Notes: generated by a model from the sequence alone, not told the origin. A stretch of 64,000 bases of DNA from Nilaparvata lugens (GCF_014356525.2 NC_052507.1:62498295-62562294), one strand, 5' to 3'; shown: positions 20,942 through 32,505, counted from the stretch's first letter. A program made the numbers and translations.

Positions 20942-21160
20942 CTAGCTGGTTACCCGTGCTCCGCGAGGTTCTCTTTTAAAACTTGACGTATGGAATCTTG
21001 AAGAATTGAAAACAAGCCTATAAGCATCCTCGGTTAATTAAGAGTCTATAAGCAAAATTTCAAGCTAATCAGCCAGTAGTTCAGACGTGATGATGCGTCA
21101 AACATTATTTTCCTATCCCGTACGTGCGTAAGCTAGTTCTTCCCTTTTTTATAGTAAAGA
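20942..21160 (-). mobile_element. I-family Helitron-like element, copy I1
   Basis: CTAG at 20942 with A before it, then GCTGGTTACCCGTGCTCCGC, and ...ATAGTAAAGA at the other end with T after. In sense orientation this is 5'-TC...hairpin...CTAG-3' between A and T. Confidence 0.75.
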
Positions 21161-21354
21161 TGTATTCAATACTGTAGGCCTATTCAATAATGTTTCTCAA
21201 TACTGTAGGCCTGTTTCTGATGCAGCTGCTGAATTCTGACTCTGAGTTATTCTTCCTTTAAGTTACAGTATATGAAATATATCTAATAAAAAGAGTTTTA
21301 TCCAAAATCCATCCAGTTTTTCAATGACTCTGTTTCAAATTTGGTACATGGCAC

Positions 21355-21641
21355 CATAGAGAAAAGATAGGAAAGGAAGATATCCCTTATGGTATAGGGC
21401 GTTTATGTTCCAATTTCGAATATTAAATCAAGCCAATAGTCCTAGTAGTTGTTTTTGGTGAAGCTATGTGACGCTGGTAGTCTCTCATATTGTGCCGTTC
21501 TCACACTTTCACCCCAACAAAACAGCATTAATAGACAATAGTAGACAGTTACCGGGTTGAGTTAACAAGAAATTTCCTTGAAATTTTGAACATAAACTAC
21601 CTATACGATGGGATATCTACTAATGCTATATTTTATCTATG
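21355..21641. mobile_element. V-family palindromic MITE (V3)
   Basis: Arms CATAGAGAAAAGATAGG / ATATTTTATCTATG. Flanks are ATGGCAC (21348-21354) and ATGGCAA (21642-21648), a 7-bp duplication with one change. Confidence 0.75.
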
Positions 21642-21794
21642 ATGGCAAATAGAACAAGGCACTTGGCACTTGGAATCAGAGAGTATGGAATGTTACATTG
21701 GTCTGGCTAGGCCAATGTCAGGCGTTCATGCCCTTGACCAATAGCAATACTTGCCTACTAGTATGAATTCTGCTGCTATTGTATTTAGTTTTAG

Positions 21795-22015
21795 TTTTTC
21801 AGATATTGACAATGGTGTAACAACCAAAACCGGTCTTTCTCACTTTCAATAAATAATGTGTTTTTTGACAATGTTTTAGTCTTTTCATTTAATTCTGTAC
21901 ATTATTGTTACATTTTGCAATGGTGTGACAACCGAAACCGATCTTTCTAACTTTCAATAAAATCTGTGATTCATGAAATTTCTTAGCCTTTTTATTCAAT
22001 TCTGTACATCTGTTA
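21795..22015. repeat. W-family sequence in two tandem copies
   Basis: CAATGGTGTNACAACC, CTTTCAATAAA and CTTTTTATTCAATTCTGTAC-like blocks occur twice, with TCTGTAC at 21894 and 22001 (107 bp). W recurs at 24640-25030, 31945-32212 and 49140-49240. Confidence 0.7.
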
Positions 22016-23300
22016 CATTCTACTCTCTGCTTGGAAGTTTAGCACTTGCTCAACTGCTGAGAGTAAATATCTGTAACCTTTTCAGAAGTAAGCAGAAGTC
22101 TATTGAAAAATACAAAGAAAACTTGTTTCATTTATCAGAAGATTAGCGGAGGACTTCTTAATTTACGGCAAATTGCATAGTGCACATTCGAACGCTGGTT
22201 CCTTGTGCTAAATTTATGAACCTACCAGCTCGGCTGTACACCCGCTATTTTATCCCATTGCTGCCGTGATTATTTTCTCAAACTTTCCAAGTGCTCAATT
22301 ATGAAAGATTGGGTGATTTATAATCATCCAAGATCACTTCCTAATACGAGGAAGTTGAAAATATGTATTGGGTGGGTGAAAAGTCCGTGAACGGCTTAAT
22401 ATCTCATACACAATAGTTATTTGTATATCTAGAGTGAAAAGTACGACTTTTTCTCCCTGTGGGAAAAAGTTTGAAGCCCGAGGCGAAGCCGAGGGCAACA
22501 ATTTTCCTGAGGGAGAAAAGTATTTTTCGCTCGTGATGTACACAACATTTTTCCTCCATCTACATTTTTTTATAGAAACTGCAAATTAAATCATTCTAAT
22601 AACTTACGTATTGGTCACAATGTTTCATAACAACATAACCTAAAATCTAAAACCTAAAAACCGGCCGTCTGATTGGCACTGCCGATTGCGCTATCTATCG
22701 GCAAAAGTTGTAACAATTATATCAGCTAGGTGTCTACAAAAAATGGCTGACTCCAGATCACGCGATTCAGATTTGAATTGCAGAAGAAAAATATTTGTTG
22801 GCTGGTATTTTGAATAGAATAAGATATTTTAAAAATTGTATAAATTTTTATCGTCTACTAATATTAAGAATATAATAATTATCATACAAACATATATTTC
22901 ATGAGTTGATCAAATTTCTGGTTGTGGTATTGAATTCAGTTGACTCAATGACAGACACCTCTATATGCTTTCTCATCTGAGCTTAGACCTTCTGACCTAT
23001 TCCAAATGTACGTTTTCAAAATAGAGATGCTTCCCATGTTATTTAAATGGAGTCACTTTTACTCCCTAGGGAGTTTTTCTGTTTTTTAGTACCGAGAGCG
23101 AAAAAGTGACACTTTAGTATCATGTTTCAGGGAGTAAAGTAAGTACTTTTTACAGTAGGTGGAGGAAAAGGTAATTTGACGGTGAGTGTGATTGGGGATC
23201 CTACTCAATTTGAAAATACTACTTTATTATGACTTTAAAAATCTGGTCCGCAATATTGAATGCAACTTTATTTTTTTAAATAGGAAAGTGGTCATGTGAT
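22016..23300. other. mostly single-copy stretch holding an inverted-repeat element (BB)
   Basis: 22440-22565 contains CTCCCTGTGGGAAAAAGTTT and the hairpin CCCGAGGCGAAGCCGAGGG, then TTTTTCCTCCATCTAC (22549-22564). The inverse GTAGGTGGAGGAAAA is at 23155-23169, and a similar ACTCCCTAGGGAGT block is at 23056. So 22440-23170 is probably one decayed TIR element. The rest is unassigned. Confidence 0.5.
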
Positions 23301-23408
23301 ACATGATTTCCATACGGAATTTCAAGAAAAAAACAATGGCGAAAACCGCTCATCGATATCTCAAACCGTTTGGAAGTTATTCACATTATTGATCAATACC
23401 ATTCAAAG

Positions 23409-23434
23409 CACCGGCTTCTGTGTAACCGGGCCCT
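23409..23434 (+). mobile_element. U-family terminal fragment
   Basis: GCACCGGCTTCTGTGTAACC matches one arm end of U2. Confidence 0.45.
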
Positions 23435-23564
23435 TGTGTGATAACTCCCAAAGCACAAATGAACCACTTAGGTGGATGTTAAGTCCAGAATGAAAAAAAA
23501 TTGTTAAATAATCCTAATACTACATTGTTACTGAATTACATTGTTATTGTTAATGCCAGATACT

Positions 23565-23693
23565 AGGATACCAAAGGCTGTCATGAAATATAAACCCTAC
23601 GGTAGAAGGGATATTGGCAGACCTCTGAAAAGATGGTAGAATAAATAGTTATATCCTATGAAACCGGAACAGGTGTGTACGCCTAATCCTTGA
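23565..23693 (+). pseudogene. non-LTR retrotransposon C-terminal fragment
   Basis: Frame reads RIPKAVMKYKPYGRRDIGRP LKRW, the highly conserved tail of many insect endonuclease-reverse transcriptase LINEs, then two stops, then EQVCTPNP-stop and a GAAAGAAGAAGAAGA tail. It is severely 5'-truncated with internal stops, so inactive. Confidence 0.75.
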
Positions 23694-23704
23694 AAGAAGA
23701 AGAA

Positions 23705-23843
23705 GACTACATTGTTTAAAGACGATCTGGCAACGTTGTGGAGCTTGAAAATGATAGCTCTAGCTGCTATGTCAATTGATAGACAAGGATAGAAATCCCA
23801 AAATTGATCAAACACTGCCATATTAACGTATACCTCACTACAG
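23705..23843 (-). mobile_element. B-family 3' end fragment (B3)
   Basis: GACGATCTGGCAACGTTG, GATAGACAAGGATAG and ACTGCCATATTAACGTATAC before CTCACTACAG match one half of B. Confidence 0.65.
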
Positions 23844-24235
23844 TCACAGTGTTCACCAAAAAACTGGTTTCAATCTTTATTCGATATAATTTGATTGATT
23901 ATAATAGTGGATATCAACCAATCATTGGGTCGGTTCCATACTGGTATAACAGGTGTAAAAAATTACTCTTCCTTAAAAATCCAGGTATTTCTTTTAGGTT
24001 TAATGACTTGCTCACGTTTCGGGGAAGACTGTTAATATCAAGTTCAACGTATTCCGAATTTCTCCGGTTGAGAGTTAAATGTGATTTATAAGTCACTCAA
24101 GACAAATTTTACATTCGTGCTCAGCAAAGAACTTTTCTCTATAAATCTATTTAAAGAAGAAACCGAAATGAAAATACACGTTATTAAATGAATGTGTTCT
24201 GTTAATGGACACCTGGTGATCCAAAAACCTTCTCA
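23844..24235. other. single-copy stretch with weak ORFs
   Basis: A plus-strand 95-codon frame (23804-24091) overlaps B3. A minus-strand 60-codon frame (23914-24096) starts MTYKSHLTLNRRNSEYVELD. Neither is recognised, and I do not call them genes. Confidence 0.35.
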
Positions 24236-24463
24236 AGCTGCGTACAGACTTGAGCGCATTTCCCTTCTCATCAGCTGATTATATATGTATATATACAGAG
24301 ACAGTTATGTACAGATTATAATGATCAGCTGATTGTTAAATCCCTAAGAAATCAGCTGATTGTCAAACTCTCCACCATTCAAAGCCATACGCTAATAATA
24401 ATAATGATCAGCTTATAAAGAGTGAAATGTGTGTGTTTGTGACGCTCACGTCTGTACGCACCT
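24236..24463. mobile_element. F-related palindromic MITE (F3)
   Basis: Ends AGCTGCGTACAGACTTGAGC and GTCTGTACGCACCT match the F termini. The interior carries four ATCAGCTGAT-type palindromes. Confidence 0.65.
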
Positions 24464-24639
24464 TTAGATAAATAGGTCCATGATCGCATAGTTATCATGA
24501 ACAAAATAAGAGGTTGTGCAAACTATATCATGTTAGTTTTCGATTAAATTGTATTTCATTTCTCAGGGAATTATATTTTGTAATGATAAAATAATGAATT
24601 TTCATCTTTCATCTTTTTGTGTGGTTGAGAAGCTGATAT

Positions 24640-25110
24640 TGTCGTAATTATTCATATTGAATGAAAAAGACTAAGAAATTGTCAAAAACCACACATTTTT
24701 TAATACTTGAAAGACCGGTTTCGGTTATTACACCATTGTCAATCTCTGATAAACTGATATCAGAGATTGACAATGGTGTAATAACCAAATTTATTTCCAA
24801 GTATAAATAAATGTGTGGTTTTTGACAACTTCATAATCTAGATAGAATTTTTGCAATTCATCAAATTTTCACACGGTCTAGAAACAATCTGGAAACGGTG
24901 CAGAGGTTGGAAAGATCCTTTCCTTATCCTCTGATAAACTGATATCAGAGATTGACATTGGTGTAATAACTGAAACCGGTCTTTCTAAGTGTCAATAAAT
25001 GTGTGGTTTTTGACAATTTCATAATCCAGATAGAATTTTTGCAATACATCAAATTTTCACACGGTCTAGAAACAATCTGGAAACGGTGCAGAGGTTGGAA
25101 AGGATAAAGC
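24640..25110. repeat. W-family palindrome with a 185-bp tandem duplication
   Basis: CTCTGATAAACTGATATCAG starts at 24744 and 24929. The units share CACACGGTCTAGAAACAATC and GGAAACGGTGCAGAGGTTGG. The first W copy is a palindrome around TGATATCA. Confidence 0.75.
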
Positions 25111-25290
25111 TATCTGGTTTGTCCAATGACAGACAAGGATAGCAACAACAATTAGTTTTGTCCAATAACAGACAAGGATAACAAAACCATCAGAAAGCAA
25201 CACCAATCAGACTTGTCCAATGACAGACAAGGATAACAACAACATTCGATAGCAACACCAAAGTTAGGCAGGTGTCGACTTTATAACGTG
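25105..25290. repeat. degenerate repeat of a B-like interior
   Basis: TTGTCCAATRACAGACAAGGATARCAA occurs three times (about 25119, 25153, 25210). Confidence 0.6.
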
Positions 25291-26162
25291 AGTCCCAATT
25301 TACACTCTCCGTTTTCCTGACCACCACCGGATCGAACAATCATCTAATCGAAAGCCGAAATTTATAATGAGCGCATAATTGCTCGAACATTAATCGACGA
25401 ATGTCATGTATTCGAGATACATGTATACGACGTATGTATATAATTATGTGGGTGCAAGCGAGAGAGAACATCTCCTGAGGAAGCGTGCTAAACTAAGCAA
25501 TATAATGCAGGAGTGAAACGAATTATTGTAATATCACGAGTGTACCGTTACCTCGGCCACACTCTACTCTGTTTTATTTCGCGTGTGTGCAGCTCTGAAT
25601 TTATGCATGAATTAAGCGCGCAAAACGACCGCGCGTATTTATCTTACGAGACGACCGCTCGCTACACAAGAACGCAAAGCTATCATTCACAATTCGACTT
25701 ACTGTCGGGAGTCCAGTGACTGATCGTCCTCTCTTTTCTTTCTCTGTTCTCTCTCTGTTATTTCTGAATGATATTTCTCTCTCTCAGTTCTTTCTCTTAC
25801 TCTCTCGCTCTGGTTTCCTGTGACAGCCGGGCATATTAATGCCGAAATATTGTCCACACATTCCATAAGTTCACCCTTTTCACGGCTACAAGTCATTGCA
25901 CGTTAAATGAATGCAGTAGAGTATACTCTCTTGAAACTGACCTTTGTCGGGTGACTTACAACTTCTTCAACACGGTGAATTCGAAACAGGTACACTCTGA
26001 GTGGATGTTTGTGTTATGATTAGTACATGGTGGAATGTTTTTTCTATGAGTAGTACCAGATAATACTTATACGATTAAGAAAATATGGAATCTTTAAGAA
26101 AACTTAAGACAGTTTTATTCCATGGTGGTATTGATAAGCCGGGCTCAAACTTTATATTATCA
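25291..26162. other. CpG-richer single-copy island followed by CT-rich tract
   Basis: 25310-25720 has frequent CpG (GCGCGCAAAACG, CGCGCGTATTTATC) and several TAAT/ATTA cores (ATTAATCGACGAATG, GCATGAATTAAGCG), unlike the surrounding repeats. 25725-25815 is (CT)n-rich. No credible ORF. This could be a promoter or conserved non-coding element, by inference. Confidence 0.4.
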
Positions 26163-26853
26163 CTAGCCGTCAGGCTCGCTTCGCTCGCCATATCCGTCCC
26201 TGTACCCCCGTCTCGATTGTCCAAGAATGAGATCAGCGGGCTCGCTTCGCTCGCCTGCATTTTTCATTTGAGCATTTTTATCATAATATGTTGGGACGAT
26301 CCAGTCGGGGGTCCAGACTAAACGTCTGGCTAAACGGATATGACGAGCGAAGCGAGCTGGACGGCTAGTAATATAATATTCCCAGGAATAGCTTTGATTG
26401 AAGTAGCAGTACCCGATCAATTTTACCGCGATAAATGCAATTCAATCTTCAATTTGGTGCCAACCTGACAAAGTCAACTCAACTTAACGCCAACCTGACA
26501 AAACTATTAATTCAGGTACCAGTTAACAACTGTTTCGAAGAGGTACTCTCTCTATCTCTAGATTATAGTTCTATATTAACATATGGTATGGACATTTCTC
26601 AATTATAATTAAGAGAATAAGAAGAAGAATATACATGCTAAAAGACGAACTTTAAACCCTTAAAAACCACCCTTGGAGTTAAAATATTGCCAAAAGATTT
26701 CTTAGTGCGCCTCTAAAGGGCCAACTGAACATACCTACCAAATTTGAACGTTTTTGGTCCGGTATATTTTTAGTTCTTCGAGTAAGTGAGTGAGTGAGTG
26801 AGTGAGTCAGTCAGTCAGTCAGTGAGTGAGTGCCATTCCGCTTTTATATATAT

Positions 26854-26889
<36 letters not shown>
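26163..26889 (-). mobile_element. D-family element, copy D2
   Basis: CTAGCCGTCAGG at the left with A before, palindromic 210-bp end, then the D body, then the GAGT/CAGT run at 26788-26832 and (TA)n to AGA, with T after. Same grammar as D1. Confidence 0.75.
26840..26888. repeat. (AT)n microsatellite at the D2 5' end
   Basis: Nearly pure TA repeats at the position where all D copies have TA runs. Confidence 0.9.
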
Positions 26890-27106
26890 GATGAATTGAT
26901 ACATTCCAATTCTTGAAAAAAACCCTAACTCTCTCAAATTCATGATTACAGATTCATCATCATCTTCACTTCAAGGATTAGGTTTGACAATCAACCTGTT
27001 CTGGCACCCATCTTTTTCAAGACCTTCCTATATATCTTTTTCCTTAGTTTCCTATAGTTTTGAAAATCAAGTGGCATTCTTCCTGGTGGCATTCTATACA
27101 AATGAT
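26890..27106. other. single-copy stretch
   Basis: A 67-codon plus-strand frame (26942-27145) runs into the B4 end. Not credible as a gene. Confidence 0.35.
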
Positions 27107-27475
27107 TATAGTGAAGTCCACCTTATAATGGGAGTGTTTGATTAGCAATGGTATTGCTATCCTTGTCTATCATTCAACCAGGCAAATTGCGCCATCTCTT
27201 TCTCGCTCTGCTCTGTTGCCAGATCGTCTCCTAACAATGTAGAATTGATAAATAATTAACAAAATATTCCATCTTAATTATGAAATTATTGAAAATATAT
27301 TTTCTTGCTTAATAAAATATTATTGTTTATTTCAAAGGAGAATGAACCGTTAATATTACATCAATAAACCTGTATCAGATACCGTCTATAATAGAAGGCA
27401 TTGACAAGACAGAGGATCGGCAACGACTTTCTCTTATCTTTCTCCACTGCCAATACAACGTGGATCTCACTATAG
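27107..27475. mobile_element. B-family MITE (B4), uninterrupted
   Basis: About 369 bp with ends TATAGTGAAGTCCACC and its complement. Serves as an empty-site reference: ATCTTAATTATGAAA at about 27272-27286 is the uninterrupted piggyBac target seen filled in B1. Confidence 0.85.
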
Positions 27476-27580
27476 AAAATAAGACTGCTCTGATTAGATA
27501 TCTGGCATTATGATGTTCACTGTACAACAGTAGCAAACTTACAGAAACATTCCACAGTTCCAAAATTGAACAACAAAATC

Positions 27581-27830
27581 TGGAGTGGCCGTAGTCGAGT
27601 GGATCAGATGCTGGATTTATGATTCAGATGCCCGGGTTCAAATCCCGGCCCGGGCAAGATATTTATCTCGGGCCGCTCCCGTGTTTCGGATTGACACGTT
27701 AAGCCGTCGGTCCCGGCTGCCTAAAAAGCAGTCGTTAGGTCATGTCAGTGGCCCTAAAATTGATCAGTTGCGACCTGAAAACTCTGACACCGGACCTGAG
27801 CCAGCCAGGTCACACGATATTATTATTATT
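27581..27830 (+). mobile_element. tRNA-derived SINE with 11-bp duplication
   Basis: Head with A box TAGTCGAGTGG and B box GGTTCAAATCC. An anticodon-like arm CTGGA-TTTATGA-TTCAG gives a UAU-like anticodon. There follow a GC-rich body and an (ATT)n tail. ACAACAAAATC (27570-27580) and ACAACGAAATC (27831-27841) flank it, a target duplication with one change. Confidence 0.85.
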
Positions 27831-27841
27831 ACAACGAAATC

Positions 27842-28389
27842 GGTAATAATTTGGCCATAAACTCACATAACACTCTCAGTGCAATCAGGAGATGATCAAA
27901 GTTCATCTAAATTCCAAACCCGAAGTTTTGTTCTCGACACTGAATGATTCGGGATAAAGCTACGTGCGCTCAGAACAAGACCATTCAATTCCAAAAACAA
28001 AAACTTGTTCTCTCGAATGAGTGGTTTGTTGTGGTTCTTCGAGCCCTACCATCCAATTTCAAACCCAGAAATTTGGGACCCTGAAGACCTTTTTCCCGAA
28101 AATGGATAATTCAAAATAAATGCAGAGAGAATGCATCAGAAGCGCACTGCAACCGTTATTACCGAGCTTACATCTCCGCATGCGCGGAAAGTGTGATTGT
28201 TATTATTGGAATCGTGAAGGTAATGGGAGAAAAGGCGGAGAAGCACATGGAAGTATTTGAAAGTTTCCATCAGAACAAGAGTAGAGCAATAATTTTCGAT
28301 GGGATGAAATGCGATGTTGGTCGGCGTCGTGATCAGAAATCGAAACAAAATAAGAAGAAACTAGGTAAACCCGGCTCGCCAAAGACATG
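27842..28389. other. single-copy stretch
   Basis: Contains the possible exon at 28223-28365. Otherwise nothing recognised. Confidence 0.35.
28223..28365 (+). CDS. possible coding exon (unrecognised, low support)
   Basis: Frame MGEKAEKHMEVFESFHQNKS through RAIIFDGMKCDVGRRRDQKS to KKLG. A donor-like AGGTAAAC sits at 28363-28370, after which the frame runs into a B end. It is Lys/Arg-rich and in single-copy DNA. No family recognised. Could be chance. Confidence 0.2.
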
Positions 28390-28610
28390 GATTCCAGATT
28401 ATAATGGCAGTGGAGGAAGATGGGAGTGTTACCGATTCTCTGCCTTGCCACTGCCTTCTAACATAGAGGACAGCTGATACCGGTATATCTGATGTAATAT
28501 TATCTGTTCATTCTTGTTAACACTAATCAATTATGTTTTATTTGTTAAGAAAAATATTTGTTAATGATTGAATAATGAATTTCTATTATTGACATTGAAT
28601 ATGTTGTTAA

Positions 28611-29247
28611 TCTATACTATAACTAGTAGTTCTGTGAACAGTAGACCTCCCGTAGTATTCTCATCCACAAGTACCTACCTGATTGAAACTATAGACCTTA
28701 TGGAATACAGCAATAGACTGGCTTCTCCACACATCTGTGTAATCACTTGTCAGCTGATTTATGATGAATAATTCTATAGTCTGATTTTTACTCCAATATT
28801 GGCGTATGAAGGAGGCTCCTTTTTCCTTCTATATTATCATTGAAATGCAATATTTCCAAAAACCTTGAATATACGTCGACGCGCAATTAAAAAAGGAACA
28901 TACCTTTCTATGAAAATCTATTATCGCGTTTCGCCGTGAATGTGCAACATAGAAACATATAAACATTTAAACATTAAGAGAAATTCCAAACCGTCGACTT
29001 GAATCTTAGACCACACTTCGCTCGGTCAATAAAGGAAAGAGCTGGCTTAACACTTACGGGATAGGAAAATTAGACGCATCATCACGTCTGAACAACTGGA
29101 CTGGTTAACTTGAAATTTTGCATATAGATTCTTGATTAACCGAGGATGGTTATAGGCCTATTCTCAATTTTTCAAGATTTCATTACATCAAGTTTTCAGT
29201 TTGTCTGGTTTTTAAAGAGACCCCAGTGGAGCACGGGTTTCCTGCTA
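28611..29247 (+). mobile_element. I-family Helitron-like element, copy I2 (contains E3)
   Basis: 5'-TCTATACTATAA, E3 insert, then TAAAGGAAAGAGCTGG... to the terminal hairpin region and CCTGCTAG-3'. The flanks are A (28610) and T (29248). Removing it restores the B sequence GTTAA|TTTATAATATTTCTAC with no duplicated bases. Confidence 0.85.
28623..29029 (-). mobile_element. E-family element, copy E3
   Basis: Inserted 12 bp inside the 5' end of I2. Reads CTAGTAGTTCTGTGAACAG...GCTCGGTCAA on the plus strand. Its excision rejoins I as ACTATAA|TAAAGG. Confidence 0.85.
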
Positions 29248-29449
29248 GTTTATAATATTTCTACATCATTGAAATACGATCTGGCAAAGTTCTGGAGCTG
29301 GAAAAGGATAGGGCTATCTGTTTTGTCGAATGATAGACAAGGATAACAACACCAATGTTAATCAAATACTGCCATTATAACGTGGACCTCACTATAAGAT
29401 CTTGGGGATATCTTGGATCTTCCAGTTTACTAAAAATCGATCATCTACA

Positions 29450-30368
29450 ATGCGGTCCACGTTATAATGGCAGTGGTGAAAGATAGGAGAACAACGTTGC
29501 CGATCCTCTGTCTTGTCAATGCCTTCTATAGACGGTAGCTGATACAGGTTTATTGATGTAATATTAACTCTGTTCATTCTAGTTTAAATAATCAATTATA
29601 TATTATAAAGCAAGAAATTATATTTTTCCTACAGTTACTTTGAAAAGTGACGATTCCTGCACTGATTACAGAACGCAAAGAATCACTTTTCCGCACTAGT
29701 GTGCAAAGTATTACTTTGCGTACTCCAGATTTGCAACATGGCAACACAATAAATATTCTCTGTTGTCTATGTTATTTTTGGAAAAAATTCCGTTTACTTT
29801 GAGCATTTTTCGATAATTTGAGTCATAAGTCTAAATTTCTGAATCCTGTTTTTAGTACTTTTTAGCTGGATGAAACGAACTTAGGTACGATTATTAATTT
29901 TCAATTGGATTATCAAGTTTAAAATAAATTGAAGTTGTTTTTAATATCAAAATTATACAGACAAACATTTGATGGATTTCAGCCATCATTTAACCCATAA
30001 TCAACCACTTTTCATATTCAATGGTAACTGTAGGAAAAATTTAATGTGAAATACGTGCACAAAGTTCCTCTGCTGCACTCAAGAAACCATTCCGCCCTCG
30101 CCTACGGCTCGTGCGTAAACGTTTCTTTCGGTGCAGCAAACTGTCACTTTACGCACTAGTTGCACAAATAAATATTTCATTGATTTCATAATGAATTTTC
30201 ATAATCAAGATTAAATATTTTGTTAATTAGTTATATTGTTAAAAAGACGATCTGGCAACAGAGCAAAGCGAGAAAGAGATAGCGCTATTCGTTTTGTTGA
30301 ATGATAGACAAGGATAGCAATACCATTGCTAATCAAACACTGCCATTATAACGTGGACCTCACTATAG
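29450..30368. mobile_element. B-family MITE (B6) with C3 inside
   Basis: Left end TGCGGTCCACGTTATAATGG, right end GTGGACCTCACTATAG. The middle (29622-30172) is a C element. Confidence 0.8.
29622..30172. mobile_element. C-family element, copy C3
   Basis: TTTTTCCTACAGTTACTTTG at the left; GGTAACTGTAGGAAAAA and the GC-rich hairpin at the right. Confidence 0.75.
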
Positions 30369-30560
30369 CAAAATGATGCCACAAAGAATACAGTCGGATC
30401 AGAATCCCACGATATCCGAATAAAACTGAAATAAATCAATGATCAACGATTGAGTTGTAGTCTGTTGTTTTATCAGATGATTGATTGATCGCTATCAAAG
30501 ATCTATGACCCACTTTCGATCGCGAGAAATCTTACAGAATTTGTAGTGAGATTCAAGCTT
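30369..30560. other. single-copy stretch
   Basis: Nothing recognised. Confidence 0.35.
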
Positions 30561-31016
30561 TAAAGTCAGCACCTGATCAACATTGGTTTGTTATCCTTGT
30601 CTGTCATTGGACACAGCAGATAGCTCTATCGTTTTCTAGCTCCAAATCGTTTTTATGCTAACTGGAGAAATATAATGTACTATAGTGAAGTTGACGTTAT
30701 AATGGCACTGTATGATAACCATTGATATTGCTGATATTGCAAAAGATATTGCTTGTCTATTATTCAACAAAGCGGAGAGCGCTATCTTTAAAGTCAGCAC
30801 CTGATCAACATTGGTTTGTTATCCTTGTCTGTCATTGGACACAGCAGATAGCTCTATCGTTTTCTAGCTCCAAATCGTTTGTATGCTAACTGGAGAAACA
30901 TAATGTACTATAGTGGAGTCGACGTTATGATGGCAGTGTTTGATTAGCAATGGTATTGCTATCCTTGTTTATCATTCAACAAAGCGGATAGCACTATCTC
31001 TTTCTCACTTTGCTCT
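30561..31016. repeat. 228-bp tandem duplication of a B-end region
   Basis: TAAAGTCAGCACCTGATCAA starts at 30561 and 30789. Each unit contains a B-like CTATAGTGRAGTYGACGTTA end. Confidence 0.8.
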
Positions 31017-31276
31017 GTTGCCAGATCGACTTTTAACAATGTAGAATTAATAATCAATTAACAAAATATCTCATATAATTTTATGAAAATTCATTCTGAA
31101 ATTATTGAAGAATATGATTTCTTGCTTAATAAAATATAATTGATTATTTTAAACGAGAATGAACAGTTAATATTACATCAATAAACTGTATCAGCTACCG
31201 TCTATAGAAGACATTGACAAGACAGAGGCAAAGGCAACGTTGATCCGCTACCATTATAACGTGGACCTCACTATAG
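30908..31276. mobile_element. B-family MITE (B8)
   Basis: About 369 bp, from CTATAGTGGAGTCGACG to CGTGGACCTCACTATAG. Confidence 0.8.
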
Positions 31277-31509
31277 GAGAATATTTCATCACAATCATGA
31301 ACATTTGTTTAAAAATCAAGAGAAGATACGTTTTTATGGTATATAAAATACATTAGAGATAGAATCGAATTGATTGTATGCTATGGTGAAATGTACAACA
31401 AGAATATTTGACCTCAATTACTAAAATTTATTGAAGGTACAAATAAATATTTGTATCTCTAGGCCCAGTAGTGATTCAAGTTCATGTTATCCCGGCAAAT
31501 GTGATGTAG
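31277..31509. other. single-copy AT-rich stretch
   Basis: Nothing recognised. Confidence 0.35.
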
Positions 31510-31620
31510 AATTGAATAGATTCTAGAATTGAATATATATTCTAGAATTGTATAGATTCTATAATTGAATAGATTCTATAATTGTATAGATTCTATAATT
31601 GAATAGATTCTAGAATTGAT
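31510..31620. repeat. 17-bp minisatellite, about six units
   Basis: AATTGAATAGATTCTAG alternates with AATTGTATAGATTCTAT. One unit is 19 bp. Confidence 0.9.
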
Positions 31621-31669
31621 GTGAAATTGAATTGAATTAAATAGATTCTTCTACTAAATTGATTACTGA

Positions 31670-31821
31670 GTGCCGTTTGCACGGAAGCCGGTTGAATTTT
31701 AACCGTGATTAATTTCACGAGAACCAATCACAGAAGGTCTTCTTGATAAGACTGCTTCTCTGATTGCTTGTCGTGGGATTAATCACGGTTAAAATTTAAC
31801 CGGCTTCTGTGCAATCGGCAC
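31670..31821. mobile_element. U-family palindromic MITE (U2)
   Basis: Arms of about 45 bp: GTGCCGTTTGCACGGAAGCC at the left and GGCTTCTGTGCAATCGGCAC at the right. Confidence 0.8.
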
Positions 31822-31944
31822 CTAGGATAGTAAAGGAGTGAATCATGGAAATACATATTCTCTCAGTGAATAAAATGTAAGGGATGGAATTGATTATTAT
31901 TAACAAGGGACTACATTAAATATTATATCAGATATTTTTTTCCT

Positions 31945-32212
31945 TGTGTAGTTGAGAATTTGATATTGTGGTATTTATTTATATTGAATGAAAAAGACTA
32001 AGAAATTGTAAAAAAACACAGATTTATTGATACTTAGAAAGAACGGTTTCGGTTATTACACCATTGTCAATCTCTGATAAACTGATTTACAAGAGATTGA
32101 CAATGGTCGTACTAAGACTATTTCGTACTAAGAATATTTCGGTACACCGATCAAGTATCAATAAATCTGTGATTTTTTGACAATTCCTTAGTCTTTTTTA
32201 TTCAATTATATC
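31945..32212. mobile_element. W-family element, long copy
   Basis: GAATGAAAAAGACTAAGAAA at the left mirrors TTCCTTAGTCTTTTTTATTC at the right. The centre has the palindrome CAATCTCTGATAAACTGATT...AGAGATTG. Confidence 0.7.
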
Positions 32213-32505
32213 AGATATACTAAGATTACTTGAACCATAGTTTTCTAATATAGAAGGCGGTAGAAAAAGAAAATTGGCAACAATGCTGTCCTATCATTGT
32301 GACGTAGTATACTCACTCTAGTATCACAGCTCTTGGAAATCAATCCCATGGTGAGGTCCACGTTATAATGGCAGTGAAGAAAAATAATAAAACAATTTAC
32401 CGATCCTCTGTCTTGTCAATGCCTTCTATAGACGGTATCTGATACAGGTTTATTGATGTAATATTAACTGTTCATTCTCGTTTAAAATAATCAATTATAT
32501 TTTAT

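Larger units (their letters stand above)
28390..29398. mobile_element. B-family MITE (B5) carrying I2, which carries E3
   Basis: The left B arm (ATTATAATGGCAGTGG...) runs to 28610. The right arm resumes at 29248 and ends GTGGACCTCACTATA. The middle is the Helitron-like I2. Confidence 0.8.
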
